This document shows positions 17,264 to 26,924 of a DNA stretch of 64,000 nt, piece after piece. The notes under the pieces are model-generated. The model ran no database searches. It was not told where the DNA came from and saw only the letters and a list, made by a program, of their open reading frames with translations. The translations under genes and the position numbers were made by a program. Position 1 is the stretch's first letter. Each line of letters begins with the position of its first letter. The stretch is from an uncultured Bacteroides sp. (lineage in GTDB: Bacteria > Bacteroidota > Bacteroidia > Bacteroidales > Bacteroidaceae), in contig CALUOO010000012.1 in assembly GCA_944322345.1 (NCBI GenBank), forward strand, positions 41,940 through 105,939, given 5' to 3'.

Positions 17264-18175
17264 ATGAGTACCCGTACAAAAGGTTTTCTTTATGGCGCCA
17301 TTGCAGCAGCAAGCTATGGGATGAACCCACTCTTCACACTCCCCCTCTATGCTGCCGGCATGAGCGTAGATAGTGTATTATTCTATCGGTATCTGTTTGC
17401 AGTCATTGTACTCAGCATTCTAATGAAGCTTCAAAAACAATCGTTCGCCTTGAAGAAGACAGATATCCTTCCACTTGTTATCATGGGATTGTTGTTTTCA
17501 TTCTCTTCCCTGTTTCTCTTCATGAGCTACAATTATATGGACGCTGGCATTGCGTCGACTATTCTGTTTGTCTATCCTGTCATGGTGGCAGTTATTATGG
17601 GAGTATTCTTTAAAGAGAAAATTTCACTCATCACCATGTTCTCCATCCTGCTTGCACTATCTGGCATAGCGCTTCTCTATCAGGGTGATGGTAACCGTCC
17701 GCTATCTACCATGGGCATACTGCTTGTATTACTCTCGTCACTTTCATACGCCATTTACATAGTAGGGGTCAATCGTTCATCACTCAGCAATCTTCCTACG
17801 ATTAAACTGACATTTTACGCCATACTGTTCGGATTGTCCATCTATGTTGTGCGCCTGAACTTCTGTACAGACCTTCAGGCGGTGCCATCCGGCTGGCTAT
17901 GGGCAGACACACTGGCACTTGCCATACTACCCACTGCGCTTTCCATGATCTGTATAGCTCAGGCCATTCACTATATTGGCTCTACTCCTACTGCCATTCT
18001 CGGTGCATTGGAGCCTGTAACAGCCCTTTTCTTCGGCGTCCTGCTATTTCATGAAACACTGACTCCACGCCTTATCGTAGGCATTCTGATGATACTTATT
18101 GCAGTCACATTGATTTTTACAGGTAAAACACTTGCAAAAAAGATGGGCATGCTGTTGCAGATAACTAAAAAATAA
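17264..18175 (+). CDS. EamA/DMT family transporter
   Basis: 303 residues with ten predicted hydrophobic helices arranged as two EamA repeats (about residues 5-140 and 150-290). Conserved features are ASYGMNPLF near the start, the LEPVTALFFGVLLFHETLT block in repeat two and the small-residue-rich helix ends. Drug/metabolite transporters of this type export amino acids or other small metabolites; the substrate cannot be read from sequence. The 244-bp gap upstream (17020-17263) shows no clear feature. The gene stands between pyrH and frr with its own spacing on both sides. Confidence 0.88.
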   Translation: MSTRTKGFLYGAIAAASYGMNPLFTLPLYAAGMSVDSVLFYRYLFAVIVLSILMKLQKQSFALKKTDILPLVIMGLLFSFSSLFLFMSYNYMDAGIASTILFVYPVMVAVIMGVFFKEKISLITMFSILLALSGIALLYQGDGNRPLSTMGILLVLLSSLSYAIYIVGVNRSSLSNLPTIKLTFYAILFGLSIYVVRLNFCTDLQAVPSGWLWADTLALAILPTALSMICIAQAIHYIGSTPTAILGALEPVTALFFGVLLFHETLTPRLIVGILMILIAVTLIFTGKTLAKKMGMLLQITKK

Positions 18176-18320
18176 GCTACTTTTGCTCAAAATCCGATTA
18201 ATTATAAGTAAACGAGTTTGTTAGGCGATAAGTATTCGATTCTCAAAACTGTAGCAGAGCTGCAACTTATCGGCTTACAGATTCAAAAGCTAATGAATTA
18301 AATATTTAATTATCAATAAT

Positions 18321-18881
18321 ATGTTAGACGTAAAGACTTGCCTTGACAATGCACAGGAAAAGATGGATATGGCCATCATGTATTTGGAAGAAGCATTGGC
18401 ACACATCCGTGCCGGAAAAGCGAGTACCCGATTGCTGGACGGCATCCGCGTAGACTCTTACGGAAGCATGGTTCCTATCAACAATGTGGCAGCCGTAACA
18501 ACTCCGGACGCACGTAGCATCGCCATCAAGCCATGGGACAAAAGCATGTTCCGCATCATCGAAAAAGCTATCATAGATTCAGATCTGGGTATTATGCCCG
18601 AGAATAATGGAGAAATTATCCGCATCGGCATTCCTCCATTGACTGAAGAACGCCGGCGCCAACTGGCTAAGCAATGTAAGGGCGAAGGAGAAACAGCAAA
18701 AATCAGTGTACGTAATGCTCGACGTGACGGCATCGATGCTTTGAAAAAAGCCGTGAAAGACGGTCTGGCAGAAGACGAACAGAAAAATGCAGAAGAGAAA
18801 CTGCAGAAAATCCATGATAAATATATCAAGCAGATAGATGAAATGCTGGCTGAGAAAGACAAAGAAATCATGACAGTATAA
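18321..18881 (+). CDS. frr: Ribosome recycling factor
   Basis: 186 residues, normal family length. It releases ribosomes from mRNA after termination together with EF-G. The conserved N-terminal helix ([25 protein letters not shown]), the [21 protein letters not shown] domain II block, the [20 protein letters not shown] turn and the long C-terminal helix are all visible. It is cytosolic and essential in most bacteria. It is followed by a 177-bp gap before rsgA that holds TTCTTAATTCT-like AT-rich words. Confidence 0.97.
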   Translation: MLDVKTCLDNAQEKMDMAIMYLEEALAHIRAGKASTRLLDGIRVDSYGSMVPINNVAAVTTPDARSIAIKPWDKSMFRIIEKAIIDSDLGIMPENNGEIIRIGIPPLTEERRRQLAKQCKGEGETAKISVRNARRDGIDALKKAVKDGLAEDEQKNAEEKLQKIHDKYIKQIDEMLAEKDKEIMTV

Positions 18882-19058
18882 TTGAAAAGCCAATTAAGAA
18901 TGAGGAACCAAGAATCGTCATTAAACGTGAAAGTTCTTCATTCTTAATTCTCAGTTCTTAATCTAACAAATAAGCATTTTCTTAATTCTGAAAGTCTATA
19001 GTTTTATTGACTTAAAGAATTAAAATGTCAATAAACTCCCCAAAACTTATCTACTTTA

Positions 19059-19991
19059 GTGCACGGTTTAGTCATCAAAAATACAGGTAGTTGGTATCAG
19101 GTAAAGACCGACGAAGGACAACTTATAGAATGTAAAATCAAAGGTAATTTCCGTTTAAAAGGTATCCGGAGTACAAATCCTGTTGCAGTAGGCGATCGTG
19201 TACAAATCATACAGAACCAAGAGGGAACAGCATTTATCAGTGAAATTGAAGATCGGAGAAACTATATTATCCGCCGTGCATCCAACCTCTCGAAACAGTC
19301 ACATATTCTTGCTGCCAACCTCGATCAGTGCATGCTGATCATAACTGTTAACTACCCAGAAACAACTACCATCTTCATTGACCGTTTTCTGGCCACAGCC
19401 GAAGCTTACCGCATCCCGGTAAAACTGATTTTTAATAAGATTGATGTATACGATGAAGATGATACTCGCTATCTGGACGCACTAATCCATCTGTATACCC
19501 ACATTGGTTATTCCTGTTTCAAAGTTTCCGCCAAAGAGAGTATAGGGATAGAGACACTCAAGAAAGAGCTGGCTAGCAAAGTTACGTTATTGTCCGGACA
19601 CTCCGGAGTAGGCAAATCTACACTCATTAACGTACTTCTGCCTGGAACAGAGACAAAAACCGGAGCCATTTCGTCTTATCACAACAAGGGGATGCATACA
19701 ACCACCTTTTCCGAAATGTTCCCAGTAGAAGAAAATGGATACATCATCGACACACCGGGTATCAAAGGGTTTGGTACATTCGATATGGAGGAAGAAGAAA
19801 TCGGGCACTACTTCCCCGAAATATTCCAGACATCGGCAGATTGCAAATACAGCAACTGCACACACCGTCACGAGCCCGGATGTGCTGTTCGTCGTGCCGT
19901 AGAAGAACATCTGATCAGTGAATCTCGCTATACCTCATACCTCAACATGCTTGAAGACAAAGAAGAAGGGAAATACAGGGAAGCGTATTAA
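19059..19991 (+). CDS. rsgA: Ribosome small subunit-dependent GTPase A
   Basis: 310 residues, started here at a GTG. A 30S ribosome maturation GTPase. An N-terminal OB fold ([19 protein letters not shown]) is followed by a circularly permuted GTPase domain: the NKID motif (FNKIDVY) precedes the P-loop [10 protein letters not shown] and then DTPGIKGF. The C-terminal zinc site [14 protein letters not shown] fits C-x4-C-x-H-x5-C. The GTG start is supported because the conserved opening [11 protein letters not shown] follows two codons later and no in-frame ATG lies close upstream. Confidence 0.95.
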   Translation: MHGLVIKNTGSWYQVKTDEGQLIECKIKGNFRLKGIRSTNPVAVGDRVQIIQNQEGTAFISEIEDRRNYIIRRASNLSKQSHILAANLDQCMLIITVNYPETTTIFIDRFLATAEAYRIPVKLIFNKIDVYDEDDTRYLDALIHLYTHIGYSCFKVSAKESIGIETLKKELASKVTLLSGHSGVGKSTLINVLLPGTETKTGAISSYHNKGMHTTTFSEMFPVEENGYIIDTPGIKGFGTFDMEEEEIGHYFPEIFQTSADCKYSNCTHRHEPGCAVRRAVEEHLISESRYTSYLNMLEDKEEGKYREAY

Positions 19992-20089
19992 ACATCACAT
20001 ATTTTTAGCTACATCTTTTCATTCTAAAATTATAAGCTGCTTTACTATGTAGCATATATATTCATGTTTCTACAAAAAGAGGTCCCCAA

Positions 20090-21055
20090 ATAATTTTTTG
20101 AGATGGTCTTTTTGCGTCTGTACAAAAATCGGGCAGCCCTAACTTCACTCAGTGAAAATTTGATATCCAGTAATCGAATATTGGACATTACGCTTGCCTT
20201 ATGCCTTTTCTTGATTATCCATAAATTACTGTCAAATGACAATCTTATATTTTCGGGGGTTAATTCGCATACATCAACATAAGAAAGCCCAATGTAGCAA
20301 CTAAAAATGAATATATCACGAACTTGTTCCAGTTGTTTGCCGTCGAATGTCTTTTGATATATCCGGTCTAATTCTGCCTATTCAAGAAAATCTCTTTCTA
20401 CATATTCAAATTTTAGTTTATATGCCCCGAATGGATTAAAAGTAATCAGTCCCAAGTTGTGGGCAAACAGAACAACAGTCCTAAACCGCTGTATAACCTT
20501 CATGGCTGCATTGTGGGTACACGGATAATTTTCTCGGATAAACAGGTAGAAACCCTCAATGAACACTACATTTATTTCCCGAAAGGTAATATCTTCCAAA
20601 TTATATTTATTGTGGATATATTCTGCAAGGCGATTTTTAGTGAGTTCATAACGGGTATATGTATTTTGCGTGGCTGTTTTCCCGACTTTAAGCGCATATT
20701 GTTCGTTATGCTGTGCGAACACTTGCAGGAGGGTCTTAGACTTTTCCTCCTTGCCTAAAAAGATGTTGCGTACTTTCTCTGCTGTTACATAGCCATCCCG
20801 TTCTAAAATGGTTTGATAGTGTCTGTGTAAGGTCGCCTTGATGCTATCCAGCATTTCATTCATGCGGGTAAATTCTGACCCTCTGCCAGTTACTTTTCCT
20901 GTTTGTGCAGACCAGTTCTTAGGATTGATTCAAGTTTGGTGTTGAATTGGACTAATTTCCCGTCAATGGTAATACGTGCCATAATAGGCATATTACCGTT
21001 CTTTTTTACTTTATCCCGTTTCAGGAAGAACAATACTCGAAATGTTGATTTCATA
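20090..21055 (-). pseudogene. Tyrosine recombinase (Bacteroides transposon type), decayed
   Basis: An integrase remnant reading MKSTFRVLFFLKRDK at 21055 on the minus strand. It has the usual N-terminal arm-binding part, the SAM-like core domain (TRYELTKNRLAEYI, NYPCTHNAAMKVIQRFR) and the beginning of the catalytic domain (RDIFIFSCYIGLSYVDVCELT). Three lesions are visible. One base is missing near 20930 (adding a C gives LESNPKNW). There is an in-frame TAG after RDFLE near 20380 where relatives have Gln. Homology ends after SNIRLLDI near 20110, so the catalytic His-x-x-Arg and Tyr are absent. It cannot be active. The rest of the element that carried it is gone. Confidence 0.85.
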
Positions 21056-21155
21056 CCTCATTGTTTTAAGTTACAAAACTACTTTTATTAACTCATAATG
21101 AGATAAATGCAGGGTCGCCAATTCCCGACAATATTTCGCCATTTTCAGTCAAATC

Positions 21156-21188
21156 GTACCCCTTTTTTGAAGATTTTGTCAGGGGTAC
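21156..21188. repeat. Inverted repeat GTACCCC/GGGGTAC upstream of the integrase
   Basis: A 7-bp perfect inverted repeat (21156-21162 and 21182-21188) with a 19-nt spacer, in the upstream region of the decayed integrase. It may be an old regulatory or recombination site. The rest of 21056-21383 shows nothing else I can name. Confidence 0.4.
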
Positions 21189-21383
21189 AAATAAGCCACT
21201 ATTTTTTAATGCTAAAATAAAGAGCTTTCGCTCACAATTTAGGGGAGTAAAAGATAAGGCTTTTTTCTGTTTAGACTATCGAAAATTTATGCATGATTTG
21301 AGAATCCCTCAGGTTTTTACGTTGATCCCCTTTTTTGTCTGCCAGTGACCTTTTCGTGGCGGTTTAGGTAGCCAAAAGGCAAT

Positions 21384-21426
21384 AAAAAAGTCCCACAAAA
21401 TATTGATTTTGTAGGACTTGTCTTTT
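21384..21426 (-). terminator. Terminator of tRNA-Lys
   Basis: A stem AAGTCC(C)ACAAAAT/ATTTTGTAGGACTT with a short loop, followed on the minus strand by a T6 run, 26 bp past the 3' end of the tRNA. Confidence 0.85.
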
Positions 21427-21451
21427 TGTTGTCGCCTTTTGGCTTTTCTTT

Positions 21452-21527
21452 TGGTGATCCGCCTGGGGCTCGAACCCAGGACCCCAACATTAAAAGTGTT
21501 GTGCTCTACCTGCTGAGCTAGCGAATC
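21452..21527 (-). tRNA. tRNA-Lys (anticodon UUU)
   Basis: A 76-nt cloverleaf on the minus strand. The acceptor GATTCGC pairs with GCGGATC (one G-T pair). The D-arm CTAGCTCAGCAGGTAGAGC, anticodon stem CAACA/TGTTG with loop CTTTTAA, T-arm GGTTCGAGCC and an encoded CCA end are all present. Positions 34-36 are TTT, hence lysine. AT-rich DNA (21528-21822) separates it from the next gene and shows no further clear feature. Confidence 0.96.
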
Positions 21528-21822
21528 AATCCTTTTGCAATCGGTTTATTTCTTGATTGCGGGTGCAAAGGTATAAGTTTTTTCCTAAACACCAAACTAT
21601 TTTGAGTAAAAAAAATAATTATTTTTTCTTTTACTCCATAATATACTATTTATCAACATTTTAATTTTTATTTATTTTTTCTCCAAATTAGGAGAATTAT
21701 CCACGCTCATCGCCACACAATATTTCATCGACATATAAGAACTGTTAAATAGTACTTTCAATTTAACTTATTGAACATTTTATTTCTACTTTCGCATAAA
21801 GTAATGACCAAGAATATCATCT

Positions 21823-22515
21823 ATGAATCATAAACTATTAACAGACATAGAGCTAGACGTTCAGGAACTAAAATGTTTAACGAAGTCGTTTAATGAAGAG
21901 CCAACATCTACATTAAAAGATCTATTAAAACGGAATATTGCACAAATGCAAGAACGTTTAGAAGATCTAGTAAAGAATCTAGAAGAGACTCAGACCTCTA
22001 TACCAAATATCTTTGTAGATCAGCTTTCAGAAAGTGAAGTTACAAATAAACTAAACGAGACAGAACCTTCAATAGAAATTACTAATCCAGATGAGCAACA
22101 GCTCGTTTCTGAGCAAACTAAAGATGATTCTCATACAGAAAATGACAACAACTCTATAGATACCATAGACAATACCCCACACACGAATATTATACAACCC
22201 ATAAAAGAGAAACCAATAAATGTAACTATAGGAAATAGCGAAAAAGAAGAGGCGGTTATTTTAGCAGAAAGCCTAAAAATCTATTCTGGTAATTTACGTC
22301 ATTTCATAAGTCTTAATGATTCTTTTCGCTTTTCACGTGATTTATTTGGAGGTGATAACGAATTAATGAATCGGGTATTGGAACAAATTTCCGCCATGGA
22401 TTCATACAAAGCAGCCGTTGCATTTGCCCTTTCCAAAATAAATGTAAGTGATGAAGATGAAACATTCAATGATTTCTTGGAACTTCTAAAAAAATATTTT
22501 AATCAATCTGTATAA
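21823..22515 (+). CDS. Conserved hypothetical protein with acidic linker
   Basis: 230 residues in three parts. The N-terminal helical segment (about 1-65) is rich in Glu and Leu and may form a coiled coil. A long Asn/Asp/Thr/Ser-rich linker, probably disordered, covers about 65-140. The C-terminal domain (about 145-230) contains SLNDSFRFSRDLFGGDNELMNRVLEQISAMDSY-type sequence and looks globular and helical. I recall the LNDSFRFSRDLFGGD style from Bacteroidetes proteins near rsmI, but no function is assigned. It is followed after 3 bp by rsmI, so the two are almost certainly co-transcribed. Confidence 0.8.
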   Translation: MNHKLLTDIELDVQELKCLTKSFNEEPTSTLKDLLKRNIAQMQERLEDLVKNLEETQTSIPNIFVDQLSESEVTNKLNETEPSIEITNPDEQQLVSEQTKDDSHTENDNNSIDTIDNTPHTNIIQPIKEKPINVTIGNSEKEEAVILAESLKIYSGNLRHFISLNDSFRFSRDLFGGDNELMNRVLEQISAMDSYKAAVAFALSKINVSDEDETFNDFLELLKKYFNQSV

Positions 22516-22518
22516 AAA

Positions 22519-23193
22519 ATGGGAAAGTTATATATAGTACCTACTCCAATAGGCAATTTAGAAGATATGACTTTTCGGGCTGTAAAGGTTCTGAAAGAAG
22601 CTGATTTGATTTTGGCAGAAGACACACGAACTTCCAGCATCTTGCTAAAACACTTTGAAATAAAAAATGCAATGCAAGCCCACCATAAATTTAATGAACA
22701 TAAGACCGTGGAAAGCGTTGTAAATAGAATAAAGGCCGGAGAAACGGTAGCATTAATTTCAGATGCAGGCACGCCAGCGATATCTGATCCGGGTTTTTTA
22801 ATTGTTCGTGAATGTATACGTAATGAAATCGAAGTTATATGCCTTCCGGGACCTACAGCTTTTGTCCCTGCATTAGTTACATCTGGATTGCCGAATGAAA
22901 AATTCTGTTTTGAAGGTTTTCTTCCTCAAAAAAAAGGACGGCAAACACGCTTAAAATCGCTAATAAATGAACGAAGAACAATGGTATTTTATGAATCTCC
23001 ACACAGGTTATTAAAAACTCTGAACCAATTTGTTGAATATCTTGGAGGAGAGCGGCAAGCTTCTGTATCGCGAGAAATTTCAAAAATACATGAAGAAACG
23101 ATACGTGGCAGTTTATTTGATTTGGTCACACATTTTACCAATGTAGAGCCACGAGGAGAAATAGTGATAGTAATTGCAGGAATAGACGAATAA
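22519..23193 (+). CDS. rsmI: 16S rRNA (cytidine1402-2'-O)-methyltransferase
   Basis: 224 residues of the tetrapyrrole-methylase fold. RsmI methylates the ribose of C1402 in the decoding centre. Diagnostic blocks are YIVPTPIGNLEDMTFRAV at the start, LAEDTRTSSILLKHF, HHKFNEH, LISDAGTPAISDPGF, CLPGPTAFVPALVTSGLP and FYESPHRLLKTL. It is slightly shorter than E. coli RsmI at the C-terminus, which is usual in Bacteroidetes. It sits 3 bp after the hypothetical gene and 35 bp before the lipoprotein gene. Confidence 0.95.
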   Translation: MGKLYIVPTPIGNLEDMTFRAVKVLKEADLILAEDTRTSSILLKHFEIKNAMQAHHKFNEHKTVESVVNRIKAGETVALISDAGTPAISDPGFLIVRECIRNEIEVICLPGPTAFVPALVTSGLPNEKFCFEGFLPQKKGRQTRLKSLINERRTMVFYESPHRLLKTLNQFVEYLGGERQASVSREISKIHEETIRGSLFDLVTHFTNVEPRGEIVIVIAGIDE

Positions 23194-23228
23194 AATAATT
23201 TCATTTAACAACGTAAAAACGTAAAAGT

Positions 23229-24083
23229 ATGAAAAAGTTAGTAGTTTTATTTGCATGCGCAGCCATGCTGGCTTCGTGTAATGGAATTACAGGTGGAAAA
23301 GACTTGAAAGCAGAGAATGATTCTCTTCTGATGGAATTAACACAACGTAATGCAGAATTGGATGATATGATGGAAACATTCAATGAAATTCAAGATGGAT
23401 TCCGCAAAATTAATGCGGCAGAGAGCCGTGTTGATTTACAACGTGGTACAATAACAGAAAACTCCGCATCAGCCAAACAACAAATCATTTCTGATATTGA
23501 ATTTATCACCAAACAAATGGAAGATAATAAAAATCAGATTGAAAAATTGCAAAGCCAATTAAAGAGCAGTAAATATAATTCTGCTCAACTAAAAAAAGCT
23601 GTAGAATCATTGACTGCAGAGCTAAAAGAAAAAGAATTGCGCATTCAAGAGCTTCAGGCTGAACTAGCAGCTAAAAACATCCGTATTCAAGAACTGGATT
23701 CTGCTGTAAATGATTTATCGGCAGTCAAAGAAAGTCTGGTAGCAGAAAATGAAGCAAAAGCTAAGACTATGGCTGAGCAAGAAAAAAGTCTGAATGCTGC
23801 ATGGTTTGTATTTGGCACAAAATCTGAGTTAAAAGCTCAAAAAATTCTTCAAAGTGGTGATGTATTAAAGAGTAAAGATTTCAACAAAGACTATTTCACA
23901 CAAATAGATATCCGTACAACAAAAGAGATCAGACTTTACTCCAAACGTGCAGAATTATTAACAACTCATCCATCAGGGTCTTATGAGTTTATAGAAGATG
24001 ATAAAGAACAGCTAACTCTAAAAATAACCAATCCGGAAGACTTTTGGAGCATATCTAAATATTTAGTAATTCAAGTCAAATAA
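23229..24083 (+). CDS. Coiled-coil lipoprotein
   Basis: 284 residues. The lipobox MLASC near residue 18 predicts a lipid-anchored exported protein. Residues about 28-190 are a long coiled coil with heptad-like repeats (KELRIQELQAELAAKNIRIQELDSAV). A C-terminal globular part follows (AWFVFGTKSELKAQKILQSGDVLKSKDFNKDYFTQIDIR). Similar Bacteroides proteins include one described in B. fragilis as a collagen-binding adhesin (Cbp1). The resemblance is from memory and not checked, so adhesion is only a suggestion; a structural envelope role is equally possible. A strong terminator follows. Confidence 0.8.
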   Translation: MKKLVVLFACAAMLASCNGITGGKDLKAENDSLLMELTQRNAELDDMMETFNEIQDGFRKINAAESRVDLQRGTITENSASAKQQIISDIEFITKQMEDNKNQIEKLQSQLKSSKYNSAQLKKAVESLTAELKEKELRIQELQAELAAKNIRIQELDSAVNDLSAVKESLVAENEAKAKTMAEQEKSLNAAWFVFGTKSELKAQKILQSGDVLKSKDFNKDYFTQIDIRTTKEIRLYSKRAELLTTHPSGSYEFIEDDKEQLTLKITNPEDFWSISKYLVIQVK

Positions 24084-24104
24084 ATTCTAAATAAAAATTA
24101 TTTT

Positions 24105-24157
24105 AGCCAATGTATAAAGCTTTGTGAAGTGATAAGGCTCATACATTGGCTTTTTTA
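24105..24157 (+). terminator. Terminator after the coiled-coil lipoprotein
   Basis: An 11-bp stem AGCCAATGTAT/ATACATTGGCT with a 25-nt loop followed by T6. It closes the hypothetical-rsmI-lipoprotein unit. Confidence 0.85.
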
Positions 24158-24179
24158 TTTATAATAGGAAAAGTGTTTG

Positions 24180-24875
24180 ATGAAAAAGTATAAAAACCTT
24201 TTTTTTGATCTAGACGATACAATATGGGCTTTTTCACAGAATGCCCGTGATACATTTGAAGAAATATTTCACAACCGTTCATTTGAACGTTATTTCGACT
24301 CATTTAGTCATTTCTATTCAATCTATCAACAGCGTAACAGAGAATTATGGAACATGTACGGAGAAGGGAAAATTACAAAGAATGAACTAAACAGACAACG
24401 TTTTTTATTTCCTTTACAATCCGTCGGAATAGATAATCCAACTTTAGCAGAAGAATATGCGAAAGACTTCTTTTCAATCATTTCTACAAAATCAGCTCTA
24501 ATGCCTCATGCACGTGAAGTTCTAGAATATTTATTTCCAAACTACCATTTATATATCCTTTCCAACGGTTTCCGAGAGTTACAAATGAAGAAAATGCGTT
24601 CAGCTAAAATTGAGAACTATTTTGAAAAAGTAATTCTATCAGAGGATCTTGGAATACAGAAGCCACACCCTGAAATATTCTATTTTGCTCTATCTGCAAC
24701 CCAATCAAATATACAAGAGTCATTAATAATCGGTGATAGTTGGGAAGCAGATATCTGCGGTGCTCATCGAATCGGGATGGATCATGTATTCTATAATGTT
24801 GCCCATCAGTCCATTTATCCTTTTTCTCCAACTTATCTGATAGAGTCTTTGAAAGAGTTGATAGATTTGTTATAA
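24180..24875 (+). CDS. HAD family hydrolase, YjjG-like nucleotidase
   Basis: 231 residues. Motif I FFDLDDTIW holds the nucleophile Asp, motif II is LYILSNG, motif III Lys lies in LGIQKPHPEIF and motif IV is IIGDSWEADICGA. The all-helical cap between motifs I and II fits subfamily I. The LDDTIWAFSQNARDTF start matches the YjjG group of noncanonical pyrimidine nucleotidases, which remove damaged nucleotides. Haloacid dehalogenase activity is less likely. A second ATG one codon upstream (24177) is also possible. The next gene starts 48 bp downstream. Confidence 0.85.
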   Translation: MKKYKNLFFDLDDTIWAFSQNARDTFEEIFHNRSFERYFDSFSHFYSIYQQRNRELWNMYGEGKITKNELNRQRFLFPLQSVGIDNPTLAEEYAKDFFSIISTKSALMPHAREVLEYLFPNYHLYILSNGFRELQMKKMRSAKIENYFEKVILSEDLGIQKPHPEIFYFALSATQSNIQESLIIGDSWEADICGAHRIGMDHVFYNVAHQSIYPFSPTYLIESLKELIDLL

Positions 24876-24923
24876 TAATGACTGATTTTATCATATCTTT
24901 GTAACATTATTATAATCATAAAA

Positions 24924-25586
24924 ATGCCTATGGACACTTCTCTTTTACCATTTGCCTTGCTTTGTTTCACCTCTTTCTTCACGCTGACCAATCCATTGGG
25001 GACCATGCCCGTTTTTTTGACCATGACTCAAGGAATGACTGAACAAGAACGCCGATCAATTGTGAAACGTGCAACAATTGTCTCGTTTATAACAATCATG
25101 GTATTTGTAGTTGCCGGTCAATTCCTTTTCAAGTTCTTTGGGATATCAACCAATGGTTTTCGTATTGCAGGTGGTGTTATTATATTTAAAATTGGTTTCG
25201 ACATGTTGCAAGCACGTTACACTCCGATGAAACTGAAAGACGAAGAAATTAAGGCTTACGCAGACGACATTTCAATTACTCCTCTCGGTATCCCTATGCT
25301 GTGTGGACCAGGAGCGATTGCTAATGCAATTGTACTAATGCAGGATGCTCACTCTATTGAGATGAAAGGAACACTAGTAGGAATTATTGCATTGATATAT
25401 TTAATTACCTACTTTATTCTTCGTGCCTCCACCCGGCTAGTTGACCTTTTGGGAGAAACAGGAAACAATGTAATGATGCGTCTAATGGGATTGATTCTGA
25501 TGGTAATAGCCGTAGAATGTTTCGTAAGTGGAGTCCGCCCCATCCTAACAGAAATTGTCAGTGAAGGCATTGTGAAAATTCAATAA
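24924..25586 (+). CDS. MarC family integral membrane protein
   Basis: 220 residues with six hydrophobic helices, the family layout. The first helix pair carries the conserved FFTLTNPLGTMPVFLTMT motif, and the second half repeats it as ITPLGIPMLCGPGAI. MarC/UPF0056 proteins were once linked to antibiotic resistance but the role was not upheld; transport is inferred only from topology. A -7-like TATCTTTG lies about 30 bp upstream. It is followed by a bidirectional terminator shared with the convergent gene. Confidence 0.9.
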   Translation: MPMDTSLLPFALLCFTSFFTLTNPLGTMPVFLTMTQGMTEQERRSIVKRATIVSFITIMVFVVAGQFLFKFFGISTNGFRIAGGVIIFKIGFDMLQARYTPMKLKDEEIKAYADDISITPLGIPMLCGPGAIANAIVLMQDAHSIEMKGTLVGIIALIYLITYFILRASTRLVDLLGETGNNVMMRLMGLILMVIAVECFVSGVRPILTEIVSEGIVKIQ

Positions 25587-25616
25587 GACTTAAGTAAACA
25601 TTGTTTTAGATAATTT

Positions 25617-25668
25617 AAAAGAGGCTTTGAATAAATTCATCATCCATCGTATTCAAAGCCTCTTTTTT
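25617..25668. terminator. Bidirectional terminator
   Basis: A 17-bp stem AAAAGAGGCTTTGAATA/TATTCAAAGCCTCTTTT with flanking A and T runs, between the convergent marC-like and isomerase-like genes. Confidence 0.9.
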
Positions 25669-25671
25669 ATA

Positions 25672-26526
25672 TTACGCCATTTTGCAAGCTGCCTTAAAGT
25701 ATCCGATTGATTCTGCAATTCCCAAGAATGGGTCCTTCATATCCTTTTCATACTCTAGGCTACACATACCTGTATAATTCACTTTGCGCATCATACGTAT
25801 CAGCGCTGGAAAATCAATTTTGCCTCGACCTATTTCAATTCCTCGTCCGGCTTTAGATGCTTCTGTCACGTCTTTAATATGCATATCAAAAACCCGCGTA
25901 TGATATTTTTTCAAATCAGCAACCGGATCACATCCATTTCGCAAGTCATGGCCAATATCCAAACACATACCAATTCTTGGATCCAAGTCCTTTGTATGTT
26001 CCCATACATCAGTTGCATCCGGATAGGTTTTTATGTCAGGTCCGTGCAAATGAATCGCATAATGAAAATCATATTCTTTCACTTTTTTATCTACATATGG
26101 TAGTAACTCATAATTAGGGACACCAACAATTGTCTTTACACCTACTCGCTTAGCATATTCAAACCCTCTATCGATTTCTGACTCACTCTTCATGTAAATA
26201 GGACCTACAGCATACCCAGTTACACCATAAGAGGCACATTTCTCATGAAACGCTTTAATTGCTTCATCACTGCTGTTGAAAGGAAGATGGAAATCCTTGA
26301 TACACAAGTAATGAATATCTAAACGCTTCATTGTCTTCAAAGTTGTCTCCAAATCAAAGTTGACAAATGTATATCCTGCCATTCCAAGATGAAACGGATT
26401 TGGTTTATGTTTATCCTTCTTGATATCAGAGGCAAACATTTCTTTAGCATCGGCTGTTTCTCCTATACCTAATAAGATAGCACCAGCCAATCCCTGTTTT
26501 AAAAAAGTTCTTCTTGATTGCTCCAT
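25672..26526 (-). CDS. Exported sugar phosphate isomerase/epimerase-like protein
   Basis: 284 residues from the start at 26526. The N-terminus is a twin-arginine type signal (QSRRTFLKQG with a following hydrophobic stretch AGAILLGIG). The rest is an AP-endonuclease-2/xylose-isomerase-like TIM barrel with metal-ligand-style motifs (HLHGPDI, CLDIGHDLRNG, DMHIKD and CSLEYE at the end). Bacteroides encodes many such periplasmic or surface barrels, often linked with sugar 3-keto derivatives or inositol. The substrate here is unknown. It stands alone, with 398 bp to hflX. That gap (26527-26924) has only a -7-like TATATTTG at 26888-26895 and nothing else clear. Confidence 0.83.
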   Translation of the reverse strand: MEQSRRTFLKQGLAGAILLGIGETADAKEMFASDIKKDKHKPNPFHLGMAGYTFVNFDLETTLKTMKRLDIHYLCIKDFHLPFNSSDEAIKAFHEKCASYGVTGYAVGPIYMKSESEIDRGFEYAKRVGVKTIVGVPNYELLPYVDKKVKEYDFHYAIHLHGPDIKTYPDATDVWEHTKDLDPRIGMCLDIGHDLRNGCDPVADLKKYHTRVFDMHIKDVTEASKAGRGIEIGRGKIDFPALIRMMRKVNYTGMCSLEYEKDMKDPFLGIAESIGYFKAACKMA

Positions 26527-26924
26527 GGTAGTTCGCAAATAATTAAAAATAAATCTCTGCCACAAAGATAATCATTTATGTGTGCGCAAACAAAATATAA
26601 AAGATTTTATGCGAAACAAATTTTCATATGACATTAAGCAATACTTATTGATTGTATAAAACATATTATCGATAACCACAAAAATCTCTAGATGACACAT
26701 TGAAAGGAATTATTCTGTACCAATCGTAACCATCATTATACCACTTTAGCATAAATTTTCTTACAAGTATATTAAAGGGTGGCTAACATACAAATCCGTT
26801 GCCTGTTTATCTATTCAGAACTATGCAGTTCCTATGATTTATGCTTCAAAAACTTATAATCTTCATACTTTGATGGAAGTTTTTGGCTATATTTGTCGCC
26901 ACATTTATCGGTAAATAAAACTAT

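Noticed and set aside
19990-20100. A duplicated tRNA-Lys 3' end (attachment site) beyond the integrase
   Set aside because: I looked for the tRNA 3' sequence here and did not find it.
26566-26890. A small RNA or gene in the 359-bp gap before hflX
   Set aside because: AT-rich with no stable stem, terminator or coding frame I could support.
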